NCBI RefSeq assembly: GCF_040412425.1
Contig: NC_089742.1
Location: 71,377,506 to 71,441,505 of the forward strand
Reading direction: 5' to 3'
Length of the DNA stretch: 64,000 nt
Source: Macrobrachium rosenbergii
Taxonomy: Eukaryota > Arthropoda > Malacostraca > Decapoda > Palaemonidae
Part shown: piece after piece, positions 1 through 12,627 of the stretch
Layout: each line of letters starts with the position of its first letter
Numbering within the stretch: position 1 is the first letter of the stretch
The notes under the pieces: model-generated
The model's input: the letters and a program-made list of their open reading frames with translations, nothing else
What the model was told of the DNA's origin: nothing
Databases searched by the model: none
Program-made: the position numbers and the translations under genes

Positions 1-684
1 GACCTCCCAAGTAATGTTCAGCCTCCTTTTCTGGGAAGCATGGTTTCAAGAGAAAGCTAGTCACCAAAATGTTGCTTGAAATTCATCACGTAGAAAAGAC
101 TATTGTCCAACTGAGGATCTTAATGTACGCGTAAATATGCACGGTCGTCACCTGAACTTATTAAATAAATTTAAAAACAACGCTTTGGTAAAATGAGCAT
201 GTAGGATAAAACGGTCATTCCCAGTATGACTTAGATGGATGGAAATCGTCAACAAAGGCCAAAAATCTTTCTCAGACAACAAGGAACCAGGTGTCGAATG
301 GAGGATAACTGACAGTAGGCATTTCTCAAAAGAAACAGAAAAATGATAAACTACCAGGGAAAGTCACCAAGTTATGAGTACTTTACCAAACTTACCAGTT
401 GGGCGGGGCCAACACTTTTCGCCTCTGTCATCAAGAATGCAGCCGGGGCCAACGACCCCTCTCCTCAAAACCAATCTCTCAGACAACCCTGCGTGATGGA
501 TATTTATATACAATAATATCAATGCAAATCAGAAAAACGAACTCCTCAATGGTGGACAAAGATTTGAAATAGTGTAGCTGTGAATTATCTTCTCCGTTTT
601 AATCATCAGTTGCAAAAACGATGGTTTCTTTTTAAGACAGAAGAAAATCATGAATTTAAGTTCAGGACATAATCTATAAGAAGC

Positions 685-692
<8 letters not shown>

Positions 693-747
<55 letters not shown>
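693..747. repeat. (GA)n microsatellite
   Basis: Uninterrupted GA dinucleotide run of about 27 units, preceded by a few TG units. Confidence 0.97.
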
Positions 748-750
<3 letters not shown>

Positions 751-1680
751 TTCTCTACTATTGACTTTATCGAAGTAAGTTCTCATCCGTTTTGTTTAAC
801 AAGCGACTCATTTTGCTTCCCTGCTCTATAACACTCTCTAGTTTTCATTCTAATTGAACAACAAGTCTTTAGTTGCTCTTTCTATTAATTAATTGTTCCC
901 TTTTTTACCTCTTGCTACTTTCGCTGTGTATCTAAAATTACTCTTTGCTCTCATAATTGTATTATATGACAGCAATATTGATATCAAGATTAGTATTAAC
1001 ACCAACAAAAACTCTCATACCATTACCAAACTTGAAGTCATTATCACCACCAATGGGAAATAAGATGTCAACCCAAATATCAATACTGATATAAAGTACC
1101 AATACTGATATAAAGTCTTATGGGCGCAAGAATACTCTAAAAATGGTTCTACACTCATTTCCGCAGCCGACTGATCAGAGAGGCAGACACTTTGCTTAAC
1201 CGGGATTAATGAATCCTTGTCAAAAGCTGGATGTTACAGACTAAATACAAAAAAAGTCTTACCTTCTAAAAACATAACAAACATCTCACACGTCTCGAAC
1301 TCTCGCCATACCCGAAACTAAGAAGGGCTTGGGTAAAAACATGTTTTGTCAGGCACCTACTAATTATCTTGTCTACTATGAGACAAAACATCCATGTCTC
1401 GCCCCCTTTCATTTATTAGGTTTTTTCCCTTTTACTTATTTTCCATCTCCACTTTTATTCACACTAGGCTAATCCTCCATTTGTATATTACTTTAACAAC
1501 ATCTGTATATGCGCCTGTTTTTTTTTTTTTTATTTTTGACAAACTCGTATCTCTAACACGGTGTAGGCCCTGGGAGGTCAATTCCGCAAACTTCGTTCAG
1601 TTCCCAGATTCAGTTCCCATTAAGTAGCTACTCACACCTAACCATTAGCTCTTCATTTACTTATTTATTTATTAATTTAT

Positions 1681-1705
1681 TTATCTATCTATCTATCTAT
1701 CTATC

Positions 1706-1782
<77 letters not shown>
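1681..1782. repeat. Compound (ATCT)n-(ATT)n microsatellite
   Basis: About seven ATCT tetranucleotides pass directly into about 25 ATT trinucleotides. It gives rise to a spurious poly-isoleucine frame on the minus strand. Confidence 0.97.
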
Positions 1783-1785
<3 letters not shown>

Positions 1786-2858
1786 TCACTGTTTCAAGAC
1801 GCCATTCCCTCGTGAAAGTGATGGACGTCTTTGTGACTAATCTGAATTTTTGAAGGTGTGGAAACAATACAGGGGCAAGGTGTGAAAAATTCTCCATATT
1901 CATTCTAGGTTGGGAACCAATTACTGGCTAGGCCTGGCATTTTCGCTGAGCCAAACGTCGTGGACGTCCGTAGGTCGAAGATTTTGTTCCTTTGGTGACA
2001 TGAGTCAATGGATGACTATGACTAGATATGATGCCTTCAAGTCGTTGCTAATTGCAGAGTTTCCACATCACCATCATCAAGAAAGCAAAGTGTTGTAAAT
2101 TCGGACTTCATCTTGCATCTGTCGTACCACCAACAAATTTCTTTTGAAAGTGAATAAGGATAAATTTCACTTCTGATACCGGAAGTCACGCGCAGGAAAG
2201 GCCCTGGAATAATGTCTTAAATGCTCTTGCAAAAGACCTAACCTTTTTTTATTTATTAAATGTGGCTTTATTGCAGTATTTGCACACTCAACATATTATT
2301 AGCATCCGTTAACGTACATCGAGCTGTTTTTCATTTTAAAGCTATGTCGATCATAGCTATAACACATGACAACGTCTCGTGTAAAATTTTTGCAGATTCG
2401 TACGTAATATAAGAGGTACTCAATTTTTAAGCCTCATTTAATTCTCTCCTGATCAAAGATGAACATGAATTTGTAAACCAACATGTCTGTTAATGCATAC
2501 TTCTGAGAATCTTTTTCATTTGTGCACATACCTTTACTAAGCTGCCATTCAGTCCAAAATAGGTTTTACACATCAGGGGACTCTTCCACAACGTGTAACA
2601 GAATCAAAGAGAAGTTAAGATTAGATATCCGGTACACTGCAACCAATTTTTTACACCTTAAATGCTTCAGCTGTATACAAATCACTTGTATCTTTTATAT
2701 CTCTTACTTTCGTTTACAAGTTATCGTTGCACTTACGACCGAATTTGAACTGTGCATAATATACTGAGCGCTAAACTGAAGCATTTTCTAGATTACATGA
2801 CGTTATGTCGATATTAGCCAGTCTGCTTGTTAATTATTATTCTGATCATAATGTGTTT

Positions 2859-2995
<137 letters not shown>

Positions 2996-4389
2996 GCAGG
3001 TTTGTACATCATTTTTTTCAAAGAACATACCGTAATATAGATTTTTCACTTATTTCCACTTGCTTTCGAGTGTCATCTGGAGAACAATCATATGACAGAA
3101 AACTTAATATGCATCAGATATAAAATGGGCCTTTTAATGAGATATTTCCGTTCTTGAAGAGTTGTTATATTCTCGTGTGAACCTACATGTCAGCCCAGAC
3201 GGAAAACAGATTTCCCCTTATTTATATTGCATACGGAAATATACATAAAACACCGGGGGGAGGGGGTTAATCCTCTTCAATGGGAAGGGGTCCCGAGCCT
3301 GGAATGGTGGAGATGGTTGGGTCTTTGTTTGGGGTCGAAGGGGATCCGTCCGTGAGACATCTGGCGCGGCCGGCTATTTAGTGGACTGTACAGGGTGGGG
3401 ATGGCTGCGGGTTGAGGGGGAGGCTCTATGGGGGCATTGGTCCCGCTGCATGATGGGAGAGGGGAAGGGGAAGAAGACTATGAATCTGTATCCCCCAACA
3501 ATTCAAAAGGTAAAACAACAGAACTGCTACTGCCACGTTCATGTTTTAATGGCTGAATCTTGGATGAACCCTCGTGCAGCAAGCATAAACCTTACACAAG
3601 CACCGTCACCCTCAGGTTTGATATATTTTGAAAGTATATGGCATAGAATGTTTACTGATTTTATTTGCTTTCGATGTCTTCGAAAGGCAATCATAGGCTA
3701 TAATTGGCACAAAACACAATAAGCACTAGATATAATATAGCTACATTTTTAGATATTTTTTATGCTTTATGTATTATCATATTCTCTCATTGCTTACTAT
3801 CAACTGAAACAGAATGTCCAAAAGTTGTACAGATTTTCCCTCGTTTAATTTTGCTTAAACATATACAAAAAACTATTACGTGATAAGATAAAAAAAATCA
3901 TCCACTTCCTGCGTGATTCATTACTGTCATGTGATCAGAACCGTTCCATGAGCTAGAATTTTATTTATACTCTCTTCCTCGATTCTGTGATGAAACAATG
4001 ATGCCAAAAAAATTGACATCCAGATACGTTTTGGCATGAAAAATAAAGAAAAGTAATTAAGTACACTGCATTATTTCTATCTAAAGTACGTGTAGTCATT
4101 TGATATCCTGTATAATTTCAAAACTACAAAATTCTCCATAATTCGTGGACAGGGAATCTTTACTATTGGATGTACTCGTAGTTGTGCAATTCCTATTGTA
4201 GCCTACAGTAATGCTGATATACTGACTTTTTTTTAAACCAAACAATTTTTATGATTATCATGATGTCATAAGCATTCTGTGTCTTCATGTCTTATGTTGT
4301 TTTTTTTTTTATAATAAGAAACTCTTGAACAAATCAATTAGTTTCCATCACGCCACCATTTGATTAAATAACCACCTAAGATGTCACAC

Positions 4390-4392
<3 letters not shown>

Positions 4393-4464
<72 letters not shown>
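4393..4464. repeat. (CT)n microsatellite
   Basis: Pure CT run of about 36 units. Confidence 0.97.
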
Positions 4465-4467
<3 letters not shown>

Positions 4468-5289
4468 TCTCACATTATTTCTATATATTCATAAATGCAT
4501 TTGGATGTAGATGTACAAACGAACCTCCAAATAGGTAGAGGCTGCGTTTATCATATCTATATCAATATAAAAAAGATTACGTTCTTGACATGTCTTTTAG
4601 CCTTTCAATAACTTTTCCTTTTCAGCAAAGATTGTTTTTCTAATACACACACAGAATGCTCTTCATAGTTCGTACTACTAGATGTAATTTTGTCCATGTG
4701 GCGAAGGCACAATCTAGGCATAACTGCGTCCATAACAGAACAGCCACAATGTTAATCAATCCACTCAACATACATGCTTTGATAAATGACAATCACTTGT
4801 CACAATCAACAGCTAGCGAAAAACTCTACGGATGGAATATAACATATCTCATCATACTGCTTTTTTCTAGTACGTATGTGAATCATCGGGTGAAATCTGG
4901 TTTCATGAATTCCAGTGTTAATAGAAATGGCAAGAAATAATTGGGTAGTATTTCCTATTTGTGTACCGGTCCTTGCATTATGTTGATGTTACACAATTTA
5001 AATTCAACTAAATGTTAATGGTGTGTTAATTTTGCATGAATTTTGTCATTAGTGTGGGAAGGTGCTATCACTGAAAGTCAGGGTCGATTTATGAACCAAG
5101 TCTGCACCTGTTAGCCTACCCGTAAATAAAATTAATATTCCTCTGAAAAGAGGAGGAGAGAATTGTGCCAAGAATGCCAAACACGTAGTAATAATAATAT
5201 GAAAACGAGAATGACTAATTTTTTTAACGGTAACAAACACACACATACATATACCTATGTATATATGTATATGTGTATGTATATGTATG

Positions 5290-5296
<7 letters not shown>

Positions 5297-5367
<71 letters not shown>
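5297..5367. repeat. (AT)n microsatellite
   Basis: AT run of about 35 units preceded by degenerate ATGT units from about 5260. It ends about 250 bp upstream of the proposed SKA2 start codon, so it could sit near the promoter. Confidence 0.96.
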
Positions 5368-5373
<6 letters not shown>

Positions 5374-5379
5374 TACAAT

Positions 5380-5617
5380 TTATAATTAGGTTAAGAATGT
5401 TATGCGGGAATAGGAGGTGCCGTTGCAACTACAATTGTCAATCTCCAACAGTACACTGACGGTCAGCAACGAACTTAAGTCGTTACCCCCGTACTTTAAC
5501 GGTTCGCAAACGCCTACAGCAGAAAAGAAAGAGAAATTAAAGGTGATTAACAAAGAGAAGCCTATAGCTAGCACATTTGAACAGACACACCACGAAGTTT
5601 TCCTTTAGTCATAAAAA
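5380..5617 (+). promoter_or_regulatory. Probable promoter/5' UTR zone of the SKA2-like gene
   Basis: This segment immediately precedes the proposed first coding exon. It has more CpG than the sequence around it (for example near 5404-5425 and 5458-5515). No TATA box or initiator can be fixed. The assignment rests only on position and base composition. Confidence 0.3.
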
Positions 5618-5656
5618 ATGGAGCTGGAATCCGCTGCCCAAAAGCTTGAGCTACGT
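5618..5656 (+). CDS. SKA2: SKA2-like protein, coding exon 1
   Basis: Thirteen codons from ATG at 5618 in a good context (AAAAAATGG) to a strong GTAAGT donor at 5657, phase 0. They read MELESAAQKLELR, matching the N-terminal pattern of vertebrate SKA2, where a short acidic start runs into KLEL just before the F-x-KAES motif. That motif opens exon 2, also in phase 0, 22 kb downstream. The exon was found by searching for a short start exon with the right phase and sequence. It is too short to be certain without transcript data, but start context, donor and peptide all fit. Confidence 0.72.
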
Positions 5657-7435
5657 GTAAGTAGAAGTGGGTTGGACCAGGCTTCCAGCTACTGTTGGCC
5701 CATTTCCATTTTCATAGGCTGACCTTCCGCTGGTACAGGCGAGGAAAAATGTGATCACAGTGTACATGTAAGCGTACGAATTTAAAAATGGACCCCGGCC
5801 ATTCTAGATAAGGTTTCTTTTCGTCCCCTGTGATTTGAGACTTCCTCAGGCCTAGGGGGAAAGATTGTGGATTAGGCCTACCATCGAAAGGTTAGGTTAA
5901 AAAGTGACATGCTGACTGGGCTGAGGGAAGGGTTTTCTGGTAACATAGAAAGAGGTCTGGCAGACAGTGACAATTTAATTAGCTACCCAGTCTTATATCC
6001 AAACTTGGTAGAGCAAAGTATTAGCTCCACGTCGGGTAGGGTATTGGTTACTTTGGAAATTGACTTTTTCTACCGTAGGCTATTTTGGTTGCTTATCAAG
6101 CATGTACCGATATTTTTTGTCGCTCGACTGATTTTAACCTGTAATGAACATCAGAACTGATTATATTTTTGCTATTGTGCATGTGCATTGTTATAGAGCA
6201 ACTTTTGGTGAAACATGGAGTTTCCTTTGCCGGGGGTCTGAGGGCCAGAACCCCCAAGTTAAATAATTCAGCCTACTACGTTAGGTTAGGTTAGGTTACG
6301 TTAGGTTAGTATGGTTCCTTTTATAATAGATTTCTTTAATCACTCCATTCTTGAGCACATGGGTCAAAAATGTCTATCGTATTTGCGGAACCATTCCATA
6401 CAGGCCTTGCAGAGCTAATACTGAGAAATACCCCAAAGTTAGCTGCTGATGTAAACTAATGTAGCAGAAATAGGTTAGTCTAGTTCTAGACTAGACTAGA
6501 TGTTCCTAGCATGGTTTTACTGAAATAGAAAATAAGGTGGATAAAAAACGTGTGCAGGTGATATAAACAAAATGTTCGCCTTAGGCTTTCAATTCTTATA
6601 CCACTGGCAAGGTGCTGCCCACGATAAAACTGGAAACTAGCCTGCCACCATTTCCCACTTGTTCAGTCACTACCAGTGTACGTGCAAAAGAGGCACCATG
6701 TTTAGTAGTACAGCTATGCTCAAATCTGAGGCGACACAACTCTTTTAGTATTGTCCAAAATCTCAGACTCAGCGTAACGTTGCCAAGTAGGCCTAGTGTT
6801 AAATTTTTTTTTCTTATATTCCAATGTCATACATGTTGACAAGTTTGCGAATTCACAGGTAGCACTATTTTCCCAATGGTTATGTAAATATGATCCCTTT
6901 TATGCACTGGTATAATTTGTAACTTGTGTGATTTGAGCTTTTTTTTTTTTTTTTACATTGCTGAGCTCAAAGCTAAATATAAACAAAAGATATAATAAAC
7001 ATAATAAAAAACATAAATAAAAGGCAGTAAATATTCCAATCAACGATTGGCGGGTACTAGGCCGCAGTAATAGTTTTCGGTTTTACCTGGCCCATAGCCT
7101 ATGTTAAACTTCCGGTTGTTGCTGCCTGTACCCAGTCAGGAAGGATGTGGTGTTAGAATGCATCCCTGTAAATACTAGCTTTCTAGTATAGTTTTTAAGA
7201 AAGGTTAGCCTATATGTCCTCAATGGCCAGATGGCTTGGGATGTGCCATCTTAGGTTGGGGTAGCTTATGGTAAGGTGTATCCATTCTAATTAGCATTTT
7301 ATAGGCCACCTACAATGCTTATAATATTCTAAAACTCCATTTTGCCCCATTTAACTTATATATACATTATGCTGTTTCTGCCCTTGAACTCTTTAAATGA
7401 TCAAACCTTGAATTCAAGGCTTGATAGTATGTTAT
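5657..7435 (+). other. SKA2 intron 1, unique part
   Basis: AT-rich intronic sequence. It includes a short run of TTAGG/GGTTA units at about 6279-6310 (arthropod telomere-type motif, about five copies). No exon or domain was recognised. Confidence 0.5.
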
Positions 7436-7860
7436 TGATGAAATACTTTGAGATGAACAAGCTGGTTTTAAAAAAGGCAGGAAATGTACAGATCATTTAT
7501 GTGCATTATATTGCACAGTTGTGCATGAAATTGGAAAATCTGCTCTGGCTTTTGTTGAATATGAGAAGGCATTTGACAGTATCCACAGACAATTTTATGT
7601 CAAATCTTTGGTCATTATGGTCTTATTTAAAGATAATTGAAATTATTCATGAAAAAAGTAGGCCTAGACACTAAGCTAATGTAGATGGGGTCTTGTCAAG
7701 TGAACTTACATAGATGGGGTGATACTTAAAGGAATGTTCTTTCACCTGTGCCAGTTGCCCTTCTCATAGATTTTGTAATGAAAAAAATAGTTGGCGGCAA
7801 AAGAGATTTAAATTGGAGTAACAGTTGGAAAGGTCAGGCTGAATACAATATGTAAATCAG
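7436..7860 (+). pseudogene. Non-LTR retrotransposon reverse transcriptase fragment
   Basis: The translation, allowing frameshifts, gives a typical LINE reverse transcriptase signature: an EQAGFKKGR-like segment at about 7455-7480, then F-V-E-Y-E-K-AFDS-IHR at about 7555-7590, then HYGL at about 7615. A second stretch at about 7735-7840 reads LSPVPVALLIDFVMKKIVGG, the usual block following the QGCxLSP motif. The catalytic YADD region is absent and stops interrupt all frames. It is an old, truncated copy lying in SKA2 intron 1. The clade is not certain. Confidence 0.75.
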
Positions 7861-9800
7861 ATAAACAACTTTCATACAACAGTAAGGTTATACATTTGAA
7901 AGATAGTGGAATTTAAGGATAAGTTGCATTCTTGTATTCTATTTTATGACTTCCAGCACCCAAAGGTCAGGTTAGGTTGGGAGTTAGTCCTTGTCAGAGA
8001 AAACCTGATGCCTGAGATTAGGTTAGTAGGTATCTCTGTATTTAGCCTTGTGACTCTTTGCCCTTTATAATGTGTTTGGTGATTGATCCTTTTTATAGAC
8101 ATGAACCATATATTTCAACAACTGATTATTCAGTGACGTATTCATTTTATACCATTTCTGTTGGTGCAGTTCACTTGTTTTAGGTTCTCCCCATACCCCT
8201 GCAAACCCCAGCTTTTCACAGGGGGGCAGGGTTCAGTTAATAACTGGAACATATAGGGGCTTCAGTAAATGCAAAGATGAGTAGTTTGTAACAACAGTAA
8301 TGGTAAAAAATGCATAAAACATGAGCTGCCAAAAGTTGGTTCCAGTTTTTTGGCATGAAATTTAATTATTATTATTACCCTTTAGGAGGACATGACCAGC
8401 ATAGGGAGTAGGTTTGCTGGATACTACTTTGATTAGCAGGCTTTTTTTTTTTTTTTTTTTCTCTCTCTCCTCTCTCTCCTGAGGACTTTGGATAAGAACA
8501 TCTTCATGTTGTCAAGAAGATACACCCTTGCCTGACCAACCAGGGTATTCTCAGGACTCCCCCATTAACCCTGCTCTTCAGAAGGATTTCTGGGCTTTAG
8601 TATTTTATGAAGACAGTTCATATACACAAAATGTGGAGTGAAATTGTGGAATCCAAGGAACCCTGACTCCTCCTTTCCATCAGTGTAGGCAATCTATATA
8701 ATATTAAATTTACACCTTTAACTTGTTGCCTACTACTGTCATTTTGTTTCCCTGTAAATATTACTTACATCATTTCTGGCCAGTGTTAAGGGCCCCTGGC
8801 CAGGTTTGATTGGCATGTAACCCTGTTATAACTACTGCCATATTTTCTCATTGTCAAATGCCGTTCTGCGGTGAGAGGTGTTAAAATGCAATTTCAAACA
8901 TGTAAAGTGTAGTTTTTGATGTTGCTCTGTTACCACTAGGTGGCAGGACTTTCCCAAGGTCATTTTACATTTTTCAATCTACAGTATTATTTATTCAGTA
9001 TGTACAGAAGTTACTCGGTAGACATAAATGTAAATGGCTGCATTCCACCCCTCCATCTTGCACCTAACATGTCATGTATACATGTTCACAACATTAGACA
9101 ATGATATTTCACTCTTGAAAGCTGTAATGATTGTCTTGACAATTAGTAGGTACTAGTTTGCCATACCAGGATGAGGATGGGCACATTTTTAACAGTTACA
9201 GCAGCCATATTGTGTACATCTAACCTATAGTGTTGTGGTATTGGGTAATATAAGCTAGGTCCTAAGCCTCTGGTAATCTGTTTGATGAATTTAGAGTTTA
9301 GGATACAGAAAGTTATATTAAAGCATAGGATACAGAAATTTGCATTAAACAAAGCCAATTAGCTGAGCTTTTATTCTGATTTTTATCATTACTTAGTTTT
9401 AATTTTTTTAGTAAATGTATTTAATGTGTACGTTTGTTCTAGTGTAGAAGCACATGCCTTTTGCATATTTATTTTTAAAATTTCATTTTTCATTCATCAT
9501 TAGTCCCAGTGCTTGGCCTATGGCCAAACTTGGTACTCCATTTCATTTTAATCCTTTGGGCCAGCCCTACGAGAGCCATTAATCAGCTCGGTGGTCTGGT
9601 TAAACTATGTTAATGATGATAATGAGCCTAGGGCAGGCATTGGTAGTATAATCACCTAGGCTATCTTGTAGGTTAGCATAATTGGGTACATTAACCTAGT
9701 GCATGTAAAATAATTGGCAGCATTAGATGAAAATCAGAGGTTTAACCTATGATCCAGTGCTTTGGGATTTGTAATTGAAGGTAGGTGGTTTGGGTTATTC
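7861..9800. other. SKA2 intron 1, no gene recognised
   Basis: AT-rich intronic DNA. It includes a T-tract plus CT run (8442-8480) and, around 9500-9600, a stretch that looks like an interspersed repeat but that I cannot classify. No exon is supported. Confidence 0.45.
8442..8480. repeat. Poly-T tract followed by (CT)n
   Basis: About 19 T residues followed by two short CT runs. Confidence 0.9.
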
Positions 9801-9814
9801 TTTCTGGGCTCGAC

Positions 9815-10090
9815 CTGTGTCACCCAGTGAAATGGTTCCAATAGCACACATTTCTAAGTATAACTATTGCTAAACATACCAGAGAAAAAGCTATCCACAA
9901 TGCTGGGGTTACTACCCCCGGATCGAGCACCATAATGGTGTTGGTATGCACTAGGGGTGAGTGGACACCACTATCACAGGTCTTCATCCTATAGATCTCT
10001 CTATTCTCAAAGCCCCAAATTTGGGTGAGCCGTACCAAGGATTGCCTTCCGCTCACCCACTAGGCACCCTACGCGACCGCCATTTTCATT
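9815..10090 (+). repeat. Element A left inverted terminal repeat
   Basis: Reverse complement of 17606-17876. Both begin at an outer core ACCTGTGTCACCCAGTGAAA and run inward to a CGCGACCGCCATTTTCAT block. The short sequence outside the core (9801-9814) differs from that outside the right ITR, as is usual for DIRS elements. Confidence 0.95.
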
Positions 10091-10909
10091 CCAATTTTAG
10101 CACAAGCCACGCGAACACGTAAACTTTTTGCATTGTGATTGTGTTCTGTTTTTTGGCAGCTCATCATGTCCTCCACCGAGAGTTTCCTACCATCTAAGTT
10201 GAGTACTATTTCTGATTGGTTTGTTTAACGCAAGAGGCATTGTAATTATGAATTGTACGTAAATATTGTTTACCAGTGTAAACAGTTCTGTTACGCATCC
10301 GAGCGTGGGCTGTATGTGTGCCTCTTTCCTGTTTTCGACCTTCATCTCGACTTTTCTATTAAAAGAACGAATTCTCCTAGTTTTTATCTATACTCCATTC
10401 AGTTTGGATCTTAATTGGAGAATTTACCATGTCGCTGGTAGGAGATGAGGATCCGGGTATCATGGCAGATCTAGGCTCGCCCCTTTTCTGATAATAGAAT
10501 TTGAGTCTTTTTATTGGTCTCCTTCCTCCACCAGCGAGCTGGTACCTTCTCGATGGTGTAAATTATTTGATCATGATGATAGCTGATATGTACAAGGATG
10601 GATGACATGTCCATTCCTGGATTAATTTATGCATGTGATTCAGCGTCAGGGGAGTCCATTTTGGTACCTAACGTTACCAATATAACCCATGTTTCCTGGA
10701 CCTTCTCTGCCGCCGAGTCAATTATGTATTTATATATGTATTTATATATGTTAGTCTTTAGGCTAACCCACATCACGAATGGTTAACTTGTATATTTTTG
10801 TTGTTCATATACTAGGTAGTTTTAACTCTAATATAAGGTAGTTAACTAGCCTAACCTACCGAGGCTAGGCATGACAGTGCTCTTACACGATATTCAGGCT
10901 ACCTAGCTC

Positions 10910-11260
10910 TCCCGACCAGGCCGTCTTACGGTTTGGGGGGGGAGTTAGGCTAGTGAGGGAGTTTCCCCGTTCACACTTAGCCCACCTGACCAGGCCGTTA
11001 GGTTTTTGGAAGGTGAGGTTAGGCTAGTGAGCGAGTTCCTCATTCACATTTAGCCCACCTGGCCAGGCCGTTAGGTTTTTGGAAGGTAAGGTTAGATTAG
11101 TGAGAGGGCTCCTCACTTCATATTTTGCCACCTGACCAAGCTATCTCGGTTTTGGGGAGTGTGGCTGAGTTAGGACGTAGGTCCTTCTCTCCCCACACCT
11201 GACCAGGCCAAGATGCTTTGGTTTTTGGAGGGTAGGCTAGGATCAGTTAACTCCGTATTT
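10910..11260 (+). repeat. About 72-bp minisatellite in element A leader
   Basis: Four to five degenerate copies begin at about 10913, 10985, 11057, 11130 and 11197. Each starts with a CTGACCAGGCCGTTAGG-type block and ends with a TTCACATTTAGCCCAC-type block. The last two copies are the most diverged. It lies between the left ITR and ORF1, where the element's promoter or RNA signals are expected. Confidence 0.8.
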
Positions 11261-11811
11261 TTGTATGTAGCCTGGTCCCCGTGTATGTAGCCTGGTCCCG
11301 TTGCCTGTGCACATCCTCGTAAGGAGGTTATAGTCGGCTTCCCCGGAGGTTATAGTGCTACCCACCTGACCGGTCGCTATTCGCGGGTTTCCGCCACTCA
11401 ACTACCTTTCCCCTACGGGCGGTGTTTCGTTAGCTCGCTTCTAATTGCTTTTAGTAGTTAGTAGCTGGAGCGTCGAACATTGTCCCGTGGATGCATAATA
11501 ACAGTTACGGTATGTTAGAATTCACTTCTCCGCCGGGCTAGTCTGATCTTTTGTTGTTTTTTGTCCATTTAACCACTCCGGTGGGTATGGGTCACTGTTG
11601 TTTGGCGGTTTCCATTTTATGGTTTCCGCCATGGGCGTTTGAGAAGGGGCTATATGCGACCCCCTACTCCGCCCCTATTACGCCGATCCCATATTATGAG
11701 ACACAATGAGATTTCAGTGACTAATCACGGCGGAGTATCATAGATTACATGTTTATAACATATATATAGTAATTAACCATTCGGTAGTATAATCTATGTT
11801 TTTAGACTTTT

Positions 11812-11940
11812 GCTGCCAGACTCAGTTCTGGCGGGTTTTGCCTTATTGATTCACATGTATCATCACCCATAATCTATGTTAAGGTAAAAAGTGACCGCCG
11901 GACTTAGTCCGGCGGGTCTTGCCTTAATGATATTCATGTA
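11812..11940 (+). promoter_or_regulatory. Duplicated hairpin upstream of ORF1
   Basis: Two copies of a roughly 75-bp unit each carry a stem-loop followed by a GCCTTA-TGAT-CATGTA-CATCA tail. The second is perfect: nine-base arms at 11895-11903 and 11907-11915 around a TTA loop. The first, at about 11813-11834, has GCCAGA/TTCTGGC-like arms. It ends about 40 nt before the ORF1 start codon, so a role in translation, packaging or termination is possible but unproven. Confidence 0.6.
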
Positions 11941-12129
11941 CCATCATTCCACTTACAGATGGTACGTTGTCAGGAGCCAGGGTGCTCGGCCGTTCTCCAG
12001 CAACCCTGCGGCCACGAGGTGTGCCGCTCGCACTCCAGCTGTGCAGTGCATGTTGGGGACCTGACTGTTTGGCACCCGGATGGCTGTGAAATTTGCTATG
12101 CTCTTTACGAGCTAGTGTCCGATGACTCG

Positions 12130-12243
12130 GTAAGTGATAGGAGACTGCTAACCTTTAGTCTCCTTTTTGATTTTGATGGCTCATATAGATATATATATGA
12201 AAATTGGGAGAATATTTTCAGTAAGTCCTACCTTCTCTTCCAG
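12130..12243 (+). other. Candidate spliceosomal intron 1 in DIRS ORF1
   Basis: Donor CG|GTAAGTGATAG and acceptor CCTTCTCTTCCAG. Length 114 bp (38 codons), phase 0 and open. The interior is much more AT-rich than the flanking coding sequence, and a branch-point-like CTAAC lies at about 12149. Confidence 0.55.
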
Positions 12244-12552
12244 TCTAACCCAGCAATCCGTGCCTCTTCGCTGTCGACCCTGAAGACCTGGGTCAGCGGA
12301 TTTGGGAGGAACGTTGCATCTGGCAACCCCTGCGTGCTGTCGGAGGAGATCTGTAATCTCCTCTATCCAGGTGCCCGGATCTCCGCCACATTACCGAGGG
12401 AGTTGGCCGCCCCACTCATCGAGAAGATCAGGCAAGAGACGCAGCCCTCCCAAGACGACAACCTGTGCGGAGAGGTGGCGGAAGAGGTGGCGGCTATTAA
12501 CATCAACCTGGAACCCATGAGTGTGGATGACCAACAGGTAGAAGGTAGGGTG

Positions 12553-12627
12553 GTAAGTGAGGCAGGTGAGGTTAGTTTAAATAGAACCCTATTTAGTTCA
12601 CCTTCTTCTTCTTCCTCTTCCTTCCAG
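12553..12627 (+). other. Candidate spliceosomal intron 2 in DIRS ORF1
   Basis: Donor GTG|GTAAGTGAGG and acceptor TCTTCCTTCCAG|GG with a long pyrimidine tract. Length 75 bp (25 codons), phase 0 and open. Confidence 0.5.

Noticed and set aside
1697..1903. Frames rich in poly-Ile, poly-Leu/Tyr/Ser or Leu-Ser across the microsatellites (also 2805-3035, 5049-5459, 44300-44513)
   Set aside because: They are translations of simple repeats.
3381..3722. A 113-codon + strand frame starting in the G-rich island
   Set aside because: No recognisable domain, composition follows the G-rich DNA, and there is no splice or homology support.
6279..6310. Interstitial telomere from TTAGG units
   Set aside because: Only about five imperfect units; similar GGTTA motifs are scattered elsewhere in the window, so no telomeric origin is claimed.
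9480..9610. A possible SINE
   Set aside because: I have the impression of a common interspersed sequence, but could not identify A/B boxes, a tail or target-site duplication.
9820..10056. A 78-codon minus-strand frame almost identical to a + strand frame at 17642-17878
   Set aside because: The two frames are the same sequence seen in both inverted terminal repeats of DIRS element A; the similarity reflects ITR symmetry, not a gene pair.
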